Assembly: GCA_016706845.1 (NCBI GenBank)
Contig: JADJIV010000021.1
Span: 1 to 64,000, forward strand
Length of the DNA: 64,000 nucleotides
Direction: 5' to 3'
DNA from: PNOJ01 sp016706845
Lineage (GTDB): Bacteria; Krumholzibacteriota; Krumholzibacteriia; LZORAL124-64-63
In this document: positions 29,680-36,818 of the stretch, in pieces
How the letters are laid out: each line of letters opens with the position of its first letter
Numbering within the stretch: the stretch's first letter is position 1
Program-made: the position numbers and the translations under genes
Notes under the pieces: model-generated
The model's input: the letters and a program-made list of their open reading frames with translations, nothing else
What the model was told of the DNA's origin: nothing
Databases searched by the model: none

Positions 29680-31244
29680 TCCCGGCGGTCGACGAGGCGG
29701 TACAGGGCGTAGGTCCAGGGGTCGGCTTCGCGCAGGCCCACCGACGCGATCCCGCAGGTCTCCAGCAGCACGAATTCGACGCCGTCGACCGTGCGGCCCG
29801 CCCAGCGCGGCGGCCCCGGCGTGCGGTCGAAGAGGTAGTCCGGCACTTCCAGCTCCAGCCAGCGGCCGCTGGCGACCATCGCCTCGAACCCCATGTCCCG
29901 GCCGAGCGAGCGCACCCCGGGGCTGACCAGCCCCGCCAGGTCCATGATGCGCCGCTCGCTGGCGTAGCCCACCGCCCCGATGTCCAGCGCCGCGACCACC
30001 GCGTTGGGCGGCGTGTTGTCCCGCAGCCACAGCCCCGTGCCGGTGAAGCACTCCGCGATGCCGCGGGTGAAGGTCGTCGCGTAGGGGCGCACCTTGACCA
30101 CGAGCAGGGCGCCGTTGCCCAGCAGCGCCAGCGCCGCGGTCGCCGCCAGGACGCGCCGGGCTGCGCCGGCGTGCGCGGGCATCCGGCGGACCATGGCCGC
30201 GGCGAGCGCGGCGCCGGCCAGCAGCAGCGGCGCGTGCAGCGGCGACAGGTAGCGCGAGATGGTCCAGACCTGCTTCACGGCGTAGCCGCCCACCAGCACC
30301 ACGGTCCAGGTCAGGGCGATCCCCGCCAGCGCCAGCGCGCGGGGACCGAAGGTGGGCCCCTCCCCGCCCGCCTCGCCGCGCCGCCGCGCGGCCAGGAAGC
30401 GCAGCCCGACGAACAGCAGCCCCAGCCACAGCGCCCCCTGCACCACGCCGATCTGCTCCAGGGAGCGGGCCAGGTGGCTGGCGAGGCTGGCGGGGTCCAG
30501 GTTCGGAGCGTAGCTCTTGGCCGCGGCGGTGCCCGGGACGATCCGCCCGAACGCGAAGCGGGCGTAGGCGAACCAGGGGCCGGCCACCAGCAGCCAGCCC
30601 GCCGCGGCCCGCGCCAGCGACGCGGTGGCGGAGCGGCCGGGGTGCCGGCGCCGCTGCAGCCACAGCAACCACGGCAGCGCCGTCGGCGCCAGCACCGCGA
30701 GCTCGGGACGCACCAGCGTGCCCAGCCCCCAGGCCGCGCCCCAGGCCACCCAGGCCGTGGGCCCCGAAGCGACCGCCGGTCCCAGCAGCACCAGCAGCAG
30801 GGCGCCGGCCAGCGGCGTCTCCATGCCCGACATCGTCCAGCGCAGGAACCACGCGTCCGCCGCGACCAGCACCAGCAGCGCCGGCCGCCACGCCGCGGGC
30901 AGCGACAGCCGCGACAGCAGCCGGTCGGCCGCCAGCAGCAGCGTCGCCCCCGACAGCAGCCCCAGCAGCCGCACCGCGGCCAGCGGCGCGAGGCCCAGCT
31001 TCATCAGGAAGACCAGGGAGAAGATCCACAGCGGCGCGGTCGAGCCGTAGCTGGGCTCGCCGGGGTTGAACGCGAACTCGCCGCGCTCGGCGAGGTTGCG
31101 GGCGAAGCGCAGGTGGATCCAGGTGTCGTCGGTCTGGTAGCCCCAGAGCAGCACGGCGCCGGCCGTCAGCACGGCGAAAGCAGCTACCAGTCCCCACGCA
31201 CGAGATCGCACCGACAACCGCCCGTTCCGTCGCTCACGCGTCAC
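29676..31244 (-). CDS. GT-C type membrane glycosyltransferase-like protein
   Basis: A protein of about 520 residues with roughly ten membrane helices. After the first helix it has the motif YQTDDTWIHLRFARNLAERG followed by FNPGEPSYGSTAPLW, the Asp-Asp loop and downstream pattern of ArnT/PMT-like GT-C enzymes that use a lipid-linked sugar donor. The C-terminal soluble part is short (WLRDNTPPNAVVAALDIGAVGY, IMDLAGLVSPGV). The start is uncertain: GTG at 31244 lies inside the arm of structured element copy 1, and TTG at 31217 or GTG at 31211 are alternatives; the longer ATG reading to 31349 would run through the whole element and is rejected. The acceptor is unknown. Confidence 0.72.
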   Translation of the reverse strand: MTRERRNGRLSVRSRAWGLVAAFAVLTAGAVLLWGYQTDDTWIHLRFARNLAERGEFAFNPGEPSYGSTAPLWIFSLVFLMKLGLAPLAAVRLLGLLSGATLLLAADRLLSRLSLPAAWRPALLVLVAADAWFLRWTMSGMETPLAGALLLVLLGPAVASGPTAWVAWGAAWGLGTLVRPELAVLAPTALPWLLWLQRRRHPGRSATASLARAAAGWLLVAGPWFAYARFAFGRIVPGTAAAKSYAPNLDPASLASHLARSLEQIGVVQGALWLGLLFVGLRFLAARRRGEAGGEGPTFGPRALALAGIALTWTVVLVGGYAVKQVWTISRYLSPLHAPLLLAGAALAAAMVRRMPAHAGAARRVLAATAALALLGNGALLVVKVRPYATTFTRGIAECFTGTGLWLRDNTPPNAVVAALDIGAVGYASERRIMDLAGLVSPGVRSLGRDMGFEAMVASGRWLELEVPDYLFDRTPGPPRWAGRTVDGVEFVLLETCGIASVGLREADPWTYALYRLVDRRD

Positions 31245-31367
31245 ACCTGACCGTGGGCGGGCGCTCGCCGCCGGCTTCCTGCCGGCGGCTCGCTCGACTT
31301 CCGCGGTCTTCCGCCCTCCTGGCTCCAGACCGCTCCAGACGGCGCCCACGGTCAGGTGTGACGCGTG
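31235..31367 (-). ncRNA. Structured RNA element, copy 1 (closing stem, two AGGA-loop hairpins)
   Basis: A perfect 25-bp inverted repeat (31235-31259 with 31343-31367) encloses two hairpins. On the minus strand hairpin 1 has a 7-bp stem GCGGTCT/AGACCGC, an internal loop, a GCC/GGC stem and loop AGGAG (plus 31316-31320). The linker reads GGAAGTCGAGCG, and hairpin 2 is a 9-bp stem GCCGCCGGC/GCCGGCGGC with loop AGGAA (plus 31276-31280). The orientation is given by the loops and linker shared with copies 2 and 3. The 3' arm covers the likely GTG start of the downstream membrane glycosyltransferase. The segment 31368-31453 between this copy and copy 2 holds nothing I can identify. Confidence 0.7.
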
Positions 31368-31453
31368 TGCAACGCAACCGCACGGTGTCGGTGCGATCGT
31401 GGGTGGGACTGTAGCCGCTTCGAGTTTACAGGGCCAGCCCCATGTTGCTCACT

Positions 31454-31602
31454 GTCGTCGCCCTCCTCAGAGGCGCCGAGTCGGGACCGTCACGCAGGCC
31501 CTGACGCCAGGAGGGCGTCAGGGCCGGAGTGTCGAGCGCCCCCGCCGCAGGAAGCGGCGGGGGCGCGGGTCCCGGCTCGTCGCCTCTGACGAGGGTGATG
31601 AT
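31454..31602 (+). ncRNA. Structured RNA element, copy 2
   Basis: The closing stem pairs 31454-31488 with 31568-31602: of 35 positions 29 are Watson-Crick, four are G-U and two are mismatches. Inside, hairpin 1 (31497-31525) has 12 bp and loop AGGAG; the linker GGAGTGTCGAGCG leads into hairpin 2 (31536-31566) with 13 bp and loop AGGAA. The right arm ends at the stop codon of the convergent phosphofructokinase gene (31602-31604). Stem sequences are unrelated to copies 1 and 3, while loops and linker are the same. Confidence 0.72.
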
Positions 31603-32759
31603 CAGGTCAGGAACATGGGCAGGCCCTCGACATCGTGGATGCGGGCGCGGTACTCGCGGGTGTCGTAGTACTTGGCGACGTCCACCCGCTTGGTCCCCGC
31701 CACGATCGAGGCCAGGTCTACGGCCGTGTACTTGCCGAACTGCAGGGCCGTCATGTAGCCGCTGCGGCCGGCGATGAGGTGGTCCATGGCCAGGTTGCCG
31801 AAGTTCATCGCCACCATGCGGTCCATGGCGTCCGGGGCGCCGCAGCGCATCAGGTAGCCCAGGGACTGGTACATGATGTCGACGCCGGTGAGCTTCTTGA
31901 CCATGTCGGCGGTGTGCTTGCCGATGCCGCCGAGCTTCTGGTGGCCGTAGGCGTCGGTCTCGCCCTGCTGGTGGATCGCGCCGTCGATCTCCTGCGCCCC
32001 CTCGCTGATGGTCATGATCGCGTAGTTGCTGGGGTTCTGGCGCTTGTCCGCCATCAGCTTTTCCGCCAGGGACTCCATGTCGAACGGCACCTCGGAGATG
32101 ATGGAGCGGTCGACCCCGGCCAGGTAGCTGACGATCAGGGCCGTCTCGCCGCTGTTGCGGCCGAACAGCTCGACGATGCCGATGCGCTCGTGGCTGCCGA
32201 TGGGCGTGCGCAGCTGCGTGATCGCGTCGACCGAGCGCGTGACCGCCGTGCCGAAGCCGATGCAGTAGTCGGTGCCGTAGACGTCGTTGTCCATGGTCTT
32301 GGGCACGGCCATGATCGGGAAGCCCGTCTCGTGCAGGCGCGCGGCGTAGCTCAGGGTATCGTCGCCGCCGATGGGGATCAGGGCGTCGACCTGCATGTCC
32401 TGCAGCGCGGAGAGCACGTGCTCGGTGATGTCGGCGGGGTAGGTCATGCCCGCCTTCCTGACGTGCTCGAACATGTCCTTCTCGCGCACCTTCGCCGGGT
32501 TGGTGCGCGAGGAGTGCAGGAAGGTGCCGCCGGTGCGGTCGATGGTGCGCACGGTGTTCCAGGTCAGCGGCTGCAGCCAGCGGGCGTTCCACTCGGGCTC
32601 GCCCGGCTTGTAGCCGGACAGGGACTCCCAGCCGCGGCGCAGCCCGAGCACCTCCCAGCCCTCCTGCAGCGCGCGCCAGACGACCTGCTTGATGCAGGCG
32701 TTGAGGCCGGGCACGTCGCCGCCGCCGGTGAGGATCGCGATCTTCTTCTTGCGGCTCAT
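31602..32759 (-). CDS. pfkA: 6-phosphofructokinase, probably pyrophosphate-dependent type
   Basis: The 385-residue enzyme phosphorylates fructose 6-phosphate in glycolysis. Family motifs are TGGGDVPGLNACIK, IPIGGDDTLSYA (residues 128-139), PKTMDNDVYGTDYCIGFGTA and FGRNSGETAL. The Asp in GGDD (residue 133 or 134) and Lys in PKTMDND (residue 154) are the pair that marks PPi-dependent enzymes; ATP enzymes usually have GGDG and PGTIDND. The phosphoryl donor is therefore inferred to be PPi. The start overlaps the adenosine deaminase stop in ATGA, so the two are one operon. A structured element abuts the stop codon. Confidence 0.9.
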   Translation of the reverse strand: MSRKKKIAILTGGGDVPGLNACIKQVVWRALQEGWEVLGLRRGWESLSGYKPGEPEWNARWLQPLTWNTVRTIDRTGGTFLHSSRTNPAKVREKDMFEHVRKAGMTYPADITEHVLSALQDMQVDALIPIGGDDTLSYAARLHETGFPIMAVPKTMDNDVYGTDYCIGFGTAVTRSVDAITQLRTPIGSHERIGIVELFGRNSGETALIVSYLAGVDRSIISEVPFDMESLAEKLMADKRQNPSNYAIMTISEGAQEIDGAIHQQGETDAYGHQKLGGIGKHTADMVKKLTGVDIMYQSLGYLMRCGAPDAMDRMVAMNFGNLAMDHLIAGRSGYMTALQFGKYTAVDLASIVAGTKRVDVAKYYDTREYRARIHDVEGLPMFLT

Positions 32760-33793
32760 CTGGTTCCTTCCTCCCCGTAGCAGTGGCAGCCTTCACCCAG
32801 GAACGTGCCGTGGCAGGACATCTTCGCCAGGGCGCGCACGTCGTCCTCGGACAGGCCGAACAGGTCCATCGCCAGCTCGTATTCGCGCGTCAGGGTCGTG
32901 CTCGAGACGGTGGGGTTGTCGGTGCAGAGCGCGACCTTCACGCCCGCGTCCAGGAAGCGCGGCAGCGGGTGGTCGCGCAGGTCGGCGACGGCGCCGGTCT
33001 GCACGTTGGAGGTGAGGCAGACCTCCAGGTAGACGCCGTCGCGCGCCAGGCGGCGCATCAGCTCCTGATCGCGCCCGGCCGAGGTGCCGTGGCCGATGCG
33101 CTGCGGCCCCAGGTTGTCCAGCGCCTCCCAGATGCGCTCGGGACCCTCGCTCTCTCCCGCGTGCACGGTCCGGTGCAGGCTCATGCGCGCGGCCAGCTCG
33201 TAGGCCTCGCGGAACAGCACGGGCGGGAAGGGCGACTCCGGCCCGGCGATGTCGAAGCCGACCACCCCGACGCGGGAGTGGTACTGCTCCTTCTCGCCGA
33301 CGATCTCGCGCAGCAGGATCTTCGCCATGTTGCCGCCGTGGCTGCGCATGGCGATCACCACGATGCCGCAGCGGAAGTCGGGGTGCGCGTCGGCGAAGCG
33401 CATCAGGCCCTTGCGCGTGGCGTTCAGCACCTGGCGGTTCGACAGACCGGCGCGGCGGTGGATCAGCGGGTTGATGCGCAGCTCCAGCAGCCGGATCCCG
33501 TCGGCGTAGGCGTCCTCGGCGATCTCGAAGGCCACGCGCTTGATGGTGTCGTAGAACTGGGTGTACTGCAGCGGCACGTGGAACTTGTCCAGGTAGTCGA
33601 TGAGGGACCGGTCCTGGGCGTCGTCCCACTGCAGGTAGTGCCGGAAGGCCTCGAAATCGAGACCCGGCACCGCGGAGTAGTACTTCTCGGACATCTCCCA
33701 CAGCGTGGCCGGCCGGATGGCGCCGTCGAAGTGACGGTGCAGCTCGGCGAGCGGGAGGGTCGCGAGGAATTCGCGTCTGTGCGTGGCGTTCAT
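32756..33793 (-). CDS. add: Adenosine deaminase family protein
   Basis: The enzyme deaminates adenosine to inosine in purine salvage, or acts on a related adenine nucleoside. The 345-residue protein has the zinc motif LAELHRHFDGAIRP (HxH), VVGFDIAGPE, the HAGE motif in TVHAGESEG, RIGHGTSAG and CTDNPTVSSTTLTREYELA with the metal-binding Asp. The start at 33793 (MNATHRREFLATLP) is supported by GGGAGG just upstream. It is first in an operon with a PPi-type phosphofructokinase. A promoter candidate lies at 33832-33860. Confidence 0.92.
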   Translation of the reverse strand: MNATHRREFLATLPLAELHRHFDGAIRPATLWEMSEKYYSAVPGLDFEAFRHYLQWDDAQDRSLIDYLDKFHVPLQYTQFYDTIKRVAFEIAEDAYADGIRLLELRINPLIHRRAGLSNRQVLNATRKGLMRFADAHPDFRCGIVVIAMRSHGGNMAKILLREIVGEKEQYHSRVGVVGFDIAGPESPFPPVLFREAYELAARMSLHRTVHAGESEGPERIWEALDNLGPQRIGHGTSAGRDQELMRRLARDGVYLEVCLTSNVQTGAVADLRDHPLPRFLDAGVKVALCTDNPTVSSTTLTREYELAMDLFGLSEDDVRALAKMSCHGTFLGEGCHCYGEEGTR

Positions 33794-33831
33794 GCCACCT
33801 CCCTCGTGTTGTTCCCATTTTTCCTGGCACA

Positions 33832-33860
33832 AGGATAGGCGGCGAAGGGCGGACTGTCCA
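33832..33860 (-). promoter_or_regulatory. Candidate promoter of the add-pfk operon
   Basis: On the minus strand TGGACA (33855-33860) and TATCCT (33832-33837) have a 17-base spacer and lie about 40 bases upstream of the adenosine deaminase start. Confidence 0.5.
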
Positions 33861-33920
33861 CAGGGACGCCGACGCCCGCGACCGGGCGGTCCGGCCGCGG
33901 GCGGAAGGAGGCGGGCGCGG

Positions 33921-34826
33921 CTACTTGCCGGCGCGCAGCCGGTCCGGGAAGCTCAAGTACTCCTGCTTCTCGATGAAGCCACTATGGTCGTGGTCGAAGT
34001 AGGCGAAATTGTCGTCGACCCCGGACTTGTCCTTCCAGATGGCCGCGTACTCCGTCTTGGTCAGCTTGCCGTCGTGGTTCGCGTCGACGGCGTCGAAGGC
34101 CTGCTCCAGGGTGACGTCCTGCGCGTCCTGCTTGGAGAAGCCCACCAGATCGGAGGGCTTGGCGGCGGCGGCGGTTCCGGCGGGCAATGCAGCGGCCGTC
34201 GCAGCACTTCCATGAGCCGCATCAGCGGATCCGGACCCGGACGCGGAGGACGGCGCGGCTACGGAAGCCGTCGCGCCCGGAGCGAGGCTCTCGCTGGCGA
34301 CCCGCACCTCGGAGACGCCGTAGGCGCCGTCGCCCTCGCTGCCCCGCAAACGCAGGTAACGGGCCTCGGCCGGTGCGGCCGCGAGCGTGCTGTGGGTCTC
34401 CATCCCCCACTCGTTGGCGCCGGCGGCGGCCGGGATCGTCGCGTAGGCGGCGTAGGCGGCGCCGTCGCGGCTGGTCTCGAGCACGTAGTCGTCGTTGTTG
34501 TCGACCTGCAGCGTGACGCCCGTGACGCGGCGCACCTCGCCGAGGTCGATCACGAAGCCGACCGCCGGGTCGACCCAGTGCACGCACTGCTCGGCGTCGA
34601 AGGCGGTCTGGTCGGCGGGCGTGATCCCGTCCAGCAGCAGCGCGGCCGCGTTGTTGAACTCGCCGCTGCCGGAGATCTTCGGCGCGGGCACAGCGGCGGT
34701 GCGGCTCGCGGCGGCCGGCGGGTTGCCGGCCTGCTTGGTGTCGGACTGCCCGCAGCCCGAGGCGATCAACGCGAAAAGGACCACAGTAACGGTGAGATGG
34801 GATGTACGTGTCGTGATGGTCATCAT
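33921..34826 (-). CDS. Lipoprotein with discoidin-like domain and two EF-hands
   Basis: The 301-residue protein begins MMTITTRTSHLTVTV and has a lipobox (LIASGC) followed by a short linker. Residues about 30-180 form an F5/8 type C (discoidin)-like sandwich (PADQTAFDAEQCVHWVDPAV, FVIDLGEVRRVTGVTLQVDN, ARYLRLRG). After a Ser/Ala/Gly linker come two calcium-binding EF-hands: DANHDGKLTKTEY and DHDHSGFIEKQEY, both with the DxDxDG-type spacing. It is probably attached to a membrane and binds glycans and calcium on the cell surface; ligand unknown. A promoter lies 68 bases upstream. The gene is monocistronic as far as visible. Confidence 0.85.
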   Translation of the reverse strand: MMTITTRTSHLTVTVVLFALIASGCGQSDTKQAGNPPAAASRTAAVPAPKISGSGEFNNAAALLLDGITPADQTAFDAEQCVHWVDPAVGFVIDLGEVRRVTGVTLQVDNNDDYVLETSRDGAAYAAYATIPAAAGANEWGMETHSTLAAAPAEARYLRLRGSEGDGAYGVSEVRVASESLAPGATASVAAPSSASGSGSADAAHGSAATAAALPAGTAAAAKPSDLVGFSKQDAQDVTLEQAFDAVDANHDGKLTKTEYAAIWKDKSGVDDNFAYFDHDHSGFIEKQEYLSFPDRLRAGK

Positions 34827-34893
34827 GATCGTGACCTCGCCGGCTGATGGTGCTGACGATGGCTGGTCTCGTCCCCTGGAACCCCTCAAATGA

Positions 34894-34923
34894 ATACTAT
34901 GATTCAATAGCGGTCAGCGTCAA
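34894..34923 (-). promoter_or_regulatory. Promoter of the EF-hand lipoprotein
   Basis: On the minus strand TTGACG (34918-34923) and TAGTAT (34894-34899) are 18 bases apart, in a locally A+T-rich patch unusual for this genome. Confidence 0.6.
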
Positions 34924-34941
34924 TCGATCGTCGGGAAGTCA

Positions 34942-35295
34942 TCACCCCAGCACCGGCAACACCCGCGTCCGGATCCTCCCCCCCGCGTTCATCCGCACCG
35001 TATAAACCCCCGGCGCGACCCGTTGTCCGGACCCGTCGCACCCCCGCCAGCGCACCGCATGCCGTCCCCCGGCATAGACCCCTTCGGCCAGCCGCACGAC
35101 CGGATTGCCGTCCGCATCCAGCACGTCGAGCGTCACATGAGTCCGCCCGTCCACCTCGAACGGCACGAACGCCGCCGGATCCGCCGTCCGCGGAAACGGC
35201 TGCTCCAACCGCACGCGCCCCGGCCTCCCCGGCGCCCCCGGCGGCCCCTCGGCGGCCCCAGCAAGCCCCGAAATCAACAACCAAATGCAAGACAA
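34942..35295 (-). CDS. Small secreted protein made of one FlgD-like domain
   Basis: From a TTG at 35295 the product is 117 residues: a short signal-like segment (CIWLLISGLAGAAEG), a Gly/Pro linker and one FlgD-like Ig domain (VTLDVLDADGNPVVRLAEG, GGRHAVRWRG, APGVYTVRMNAGG). In this group the domain normally sits at the C-terminus of large secreted proteins, where it serves sorting or anchoring; here it stands alone. An upstream ATG (near 35323) reads MSRRYGHTI then hits a stop, so a frame error at the N-terminus is possible. An A+T-rich promoter-like patch (around 35355-35375) precedes it on this strand. Confidence 0.65.
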   Translation of the reverse strand: MSCIWLLISGLAGAAEGPPGAPGRPGRVRLEQPFPRTADPAAFVPFEVDGRTHVTLDVLDADGNPVVRLAEGVYAGGRHAVRWRGCDGSGQRVAPGVYTVRMNAGGRIRTRVLPVLG

Positions 35296-35400
35296 TCAGA
35301 TAGTGTGGCCGTAGCGCCGACTCATGTCCCCCCCAACCGTCCAACCCCCACTCCATATGATGGATAATAATACCACATGATCCCATACCATATCCAGATG

Positions 35401-35551
35401 TGGTGAATAGTTGAGGGCTCCCTTCTTGGTGGGGGCGTCTGGAGAGTCCCCTGCGCCAGGAGGGCGCAGGGGCCCGAAAGTCGAGCGCGCCGGGCACAGG
35501 ATGTGCCCGGCGCGCGTCCCCCACCAGAAGGGAGTCCTCAGCTATTCACCA
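35401..35551 (+). ncRNA. Structured RNA element, copy 3
   Basis: The closing stem pairs 35401-35435 with 35518-35551: 34 pairs, 32 Watson-Crick and two G-U, with one bulged T at 35427. Inside, hairpin 1 (35448-35472) has 10 bp and loop AGGAG; the linker CGAAAGTCGAGCG leads into hairpin 2 (35485-35515) with 13 bp and loop AGGAT. TCTGGAG between stem and hairpin 1 is also found in copy 1. The right arm covers the last codons and stop (35542-35544) of the convergent SUMF1-type gene. The stems share no sequence with copies 1 or 2. Confidence 0.72.
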
Positions 35552-36603
35552 GATCGGACGATGCGGAAGCCGCGGTGAGCCTCGGCCCGCCCCGGCTCCG
35601 TGTAGTGCCGGTTGGCCGAGCGGCAGAAGCGGGCGAAGTTGTCGAAGGCGCCGCCGCGGTTGACCTGCCCGAGCGACTCGCCCGTCGGGAAGCCCTCGGA
35701 GTCGGTCTCGTAGTAGCTGTCCCAGCACCACTCCCAGACGTTGCCGTGCATGTCGTGGAGGCCCCAGGCGTTCGGCAGCTTCTGGCCCACCTCGTGGGCG
35801 CGGTGGACGGGGAAGCCGGAGTTCTGGCAGGACCAGCCGATCGCGTCGAGCGTCGGGTCCAGGGGCTCGCAATCGAGGCTGGTCAGGCTGCCGTTGGCCA
35901 GCTCGGTCTCGCTGCCGGCGCGGCAGGCGTACTCCCACTCCGCCTCCAGCGGCAGGCGGTAGCCGTCGGCCAGCGGGTTCCAGGTCCAGCTCGTGCCCGA
36001 ACCCACGTAGGACGGCGTCAGTCCCTCCAGGAGCGACAGGGCGTTGCAGAACTGCAGGGCCTCGTACCAGGTCACGTCGACCTTGGGCAGACGCGATTCG
36101 GACGAGCCGCCCATCACGCGGTCCCAGAACGCCTCGGTCACCTCGAAGCGCGAGATCCGGAAGCCCGTATTGAAGAAATACTGCACCATGGATTCGTCGT
36201 CGTTGCGGCCCGGTTCGTTGCGGTCGCTGCCCATCGTGAAGTCGCCGGCCGGGGCCGTGACCAGGGCGGGGCCGGCCTCCGCGCGGAAGATCCCGAGGAA
36301 GGTCGCCGCGCCGCCCGCATCCAGCTGACGGTCCATCGCGGCCGGAGTCTCCCAGCCGGCGCTCTGCTGCCAGGCGAGGGTGTAGGATCCGGCGGGCAGG
36401 TCCGTGAGCGTCGTGTCGCCGGCGGCCGAGAGGCTGAAGCCGTCGGGGCCGCTCAGTTGCCAGGCGGCGTCGAGGTGGGCCGGCTCGATCCGGACCGCCA
36501 GTCCGGCCGCCTGCGGGCCGGTCGGCTCGTCGTCGCCGCAGCCGGCCGACAGCAGGGCCAGGCCGCACGCCAGCAGCAGGTGGGTGAATCGTGGGACGCG
36601 CAT
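35542..36603 (-). CDS. SUMF1/formylglycine-generating-enzyme-type lipoprotein
   Basis: The 353-residue protein starts at 36603 with MRVPRFTHLLLACGLALLSAGC, a lipoprotein signal. After a small beta-sandwich comes an FGE-sulfatase (SUMF1) domain: GDFTMGSDRNEPGRNDDE, RFEVTEAFWDRVMGG, VDVTWYEALQFCNALS, YRLPLEAEWEYACRAG, NAWGLHDMHGNVWEWCWD, and RFCRSANRHYTEP. Only one Cys lies in the last motif, so the redox pair of true formylglycine generators is not evident. It is more likely a surface-bound relative of unknown role. A promoter lies at 36662-36690. Confidence 0.86.
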   Translation of the reverse strand: MRVPRFTHLLLACGLALLSAGCGDDEPTGPQAAGLAVRIEPAHLDAAWQLSGPDGFSLSAAGDTTLTDLPAGSYTLAWQQSAGWETPAAMDRQLDAGGAATFLGIFRAEAGPALVTAPAGDFTMGSDRNEPGRNDDESMVQYFFNTGFRISRFEVTEAFWDRVMGGSSESRLPKVDVTWYEALQFCNALSLLEGLTPSYVGSGTSWTWNPLADGYRLPLEAEWEYACRAGSETELANGSLTSLDCEPLDPTLDAIGWSCQNSGFPVHRAHEVGQKLPNAWGLHDMHGNVWEWCWDSYYETDSEGFPTGESLGQVNRGGAFDNFARFCRSANRHYTEPGRAEAHRGFRIVRSGE

Positions 36604-36661
36604 GCTCGATCTCCGTCCTCGGTGGCGCCGCAACCCGGCGAGGGGACGCCGGCGGAGGGAC

Positions 36662-36690
36662 ATTATCGCGCCCGCGCCCGCCCGGCTCAA
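36662..36690 (-). promoter_or_regulatory. Candidate promoter of the SUMF1-type lipoprotein
   Basis: On the minus strand TTGAGC (36685-36690) and GATAAT (36662-36667) are 17 bases apart, about 59 bases from the start codon. Confidence 0.5.
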
Positions 36691-36818
36691 GTCAATAACG
36701 CACGAATGCAGGCGCACGGCGCGTCGGGAGAATCCGGTCGACACCCGCAGGATGTGCGATTACCCTGAGAACCTGCATTTCCGACGACACGCACCCGCCC
36801 GCGAAAGGGATGACTGGA

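Noticed and set aside
31235..35551. Reading the three structured elements as integron attC sites
   Set aside because: No conserved RYYYAAC/GTTRRRY core is seen at the ends, the arms share no sequence between copies, and no integrase gene is present in the window.
31235..35551. Reading the elements as ordinary intrinsic terminators
   Set aside because: There is no T-run after any stem on either strand, the structures are three-branched and about 150 nt long, and the loops and linker are conserved. Termination may be a side effect but does not explain the conservation.
35542..36603. A true formylglycine-generating enzyme for a neighbouring sulfatase
   Set aside because: Only one cysteine is visible in the C-terminal motif and no sulfatase gene is present in the window, so only the SUMF1-type fold is claimed.
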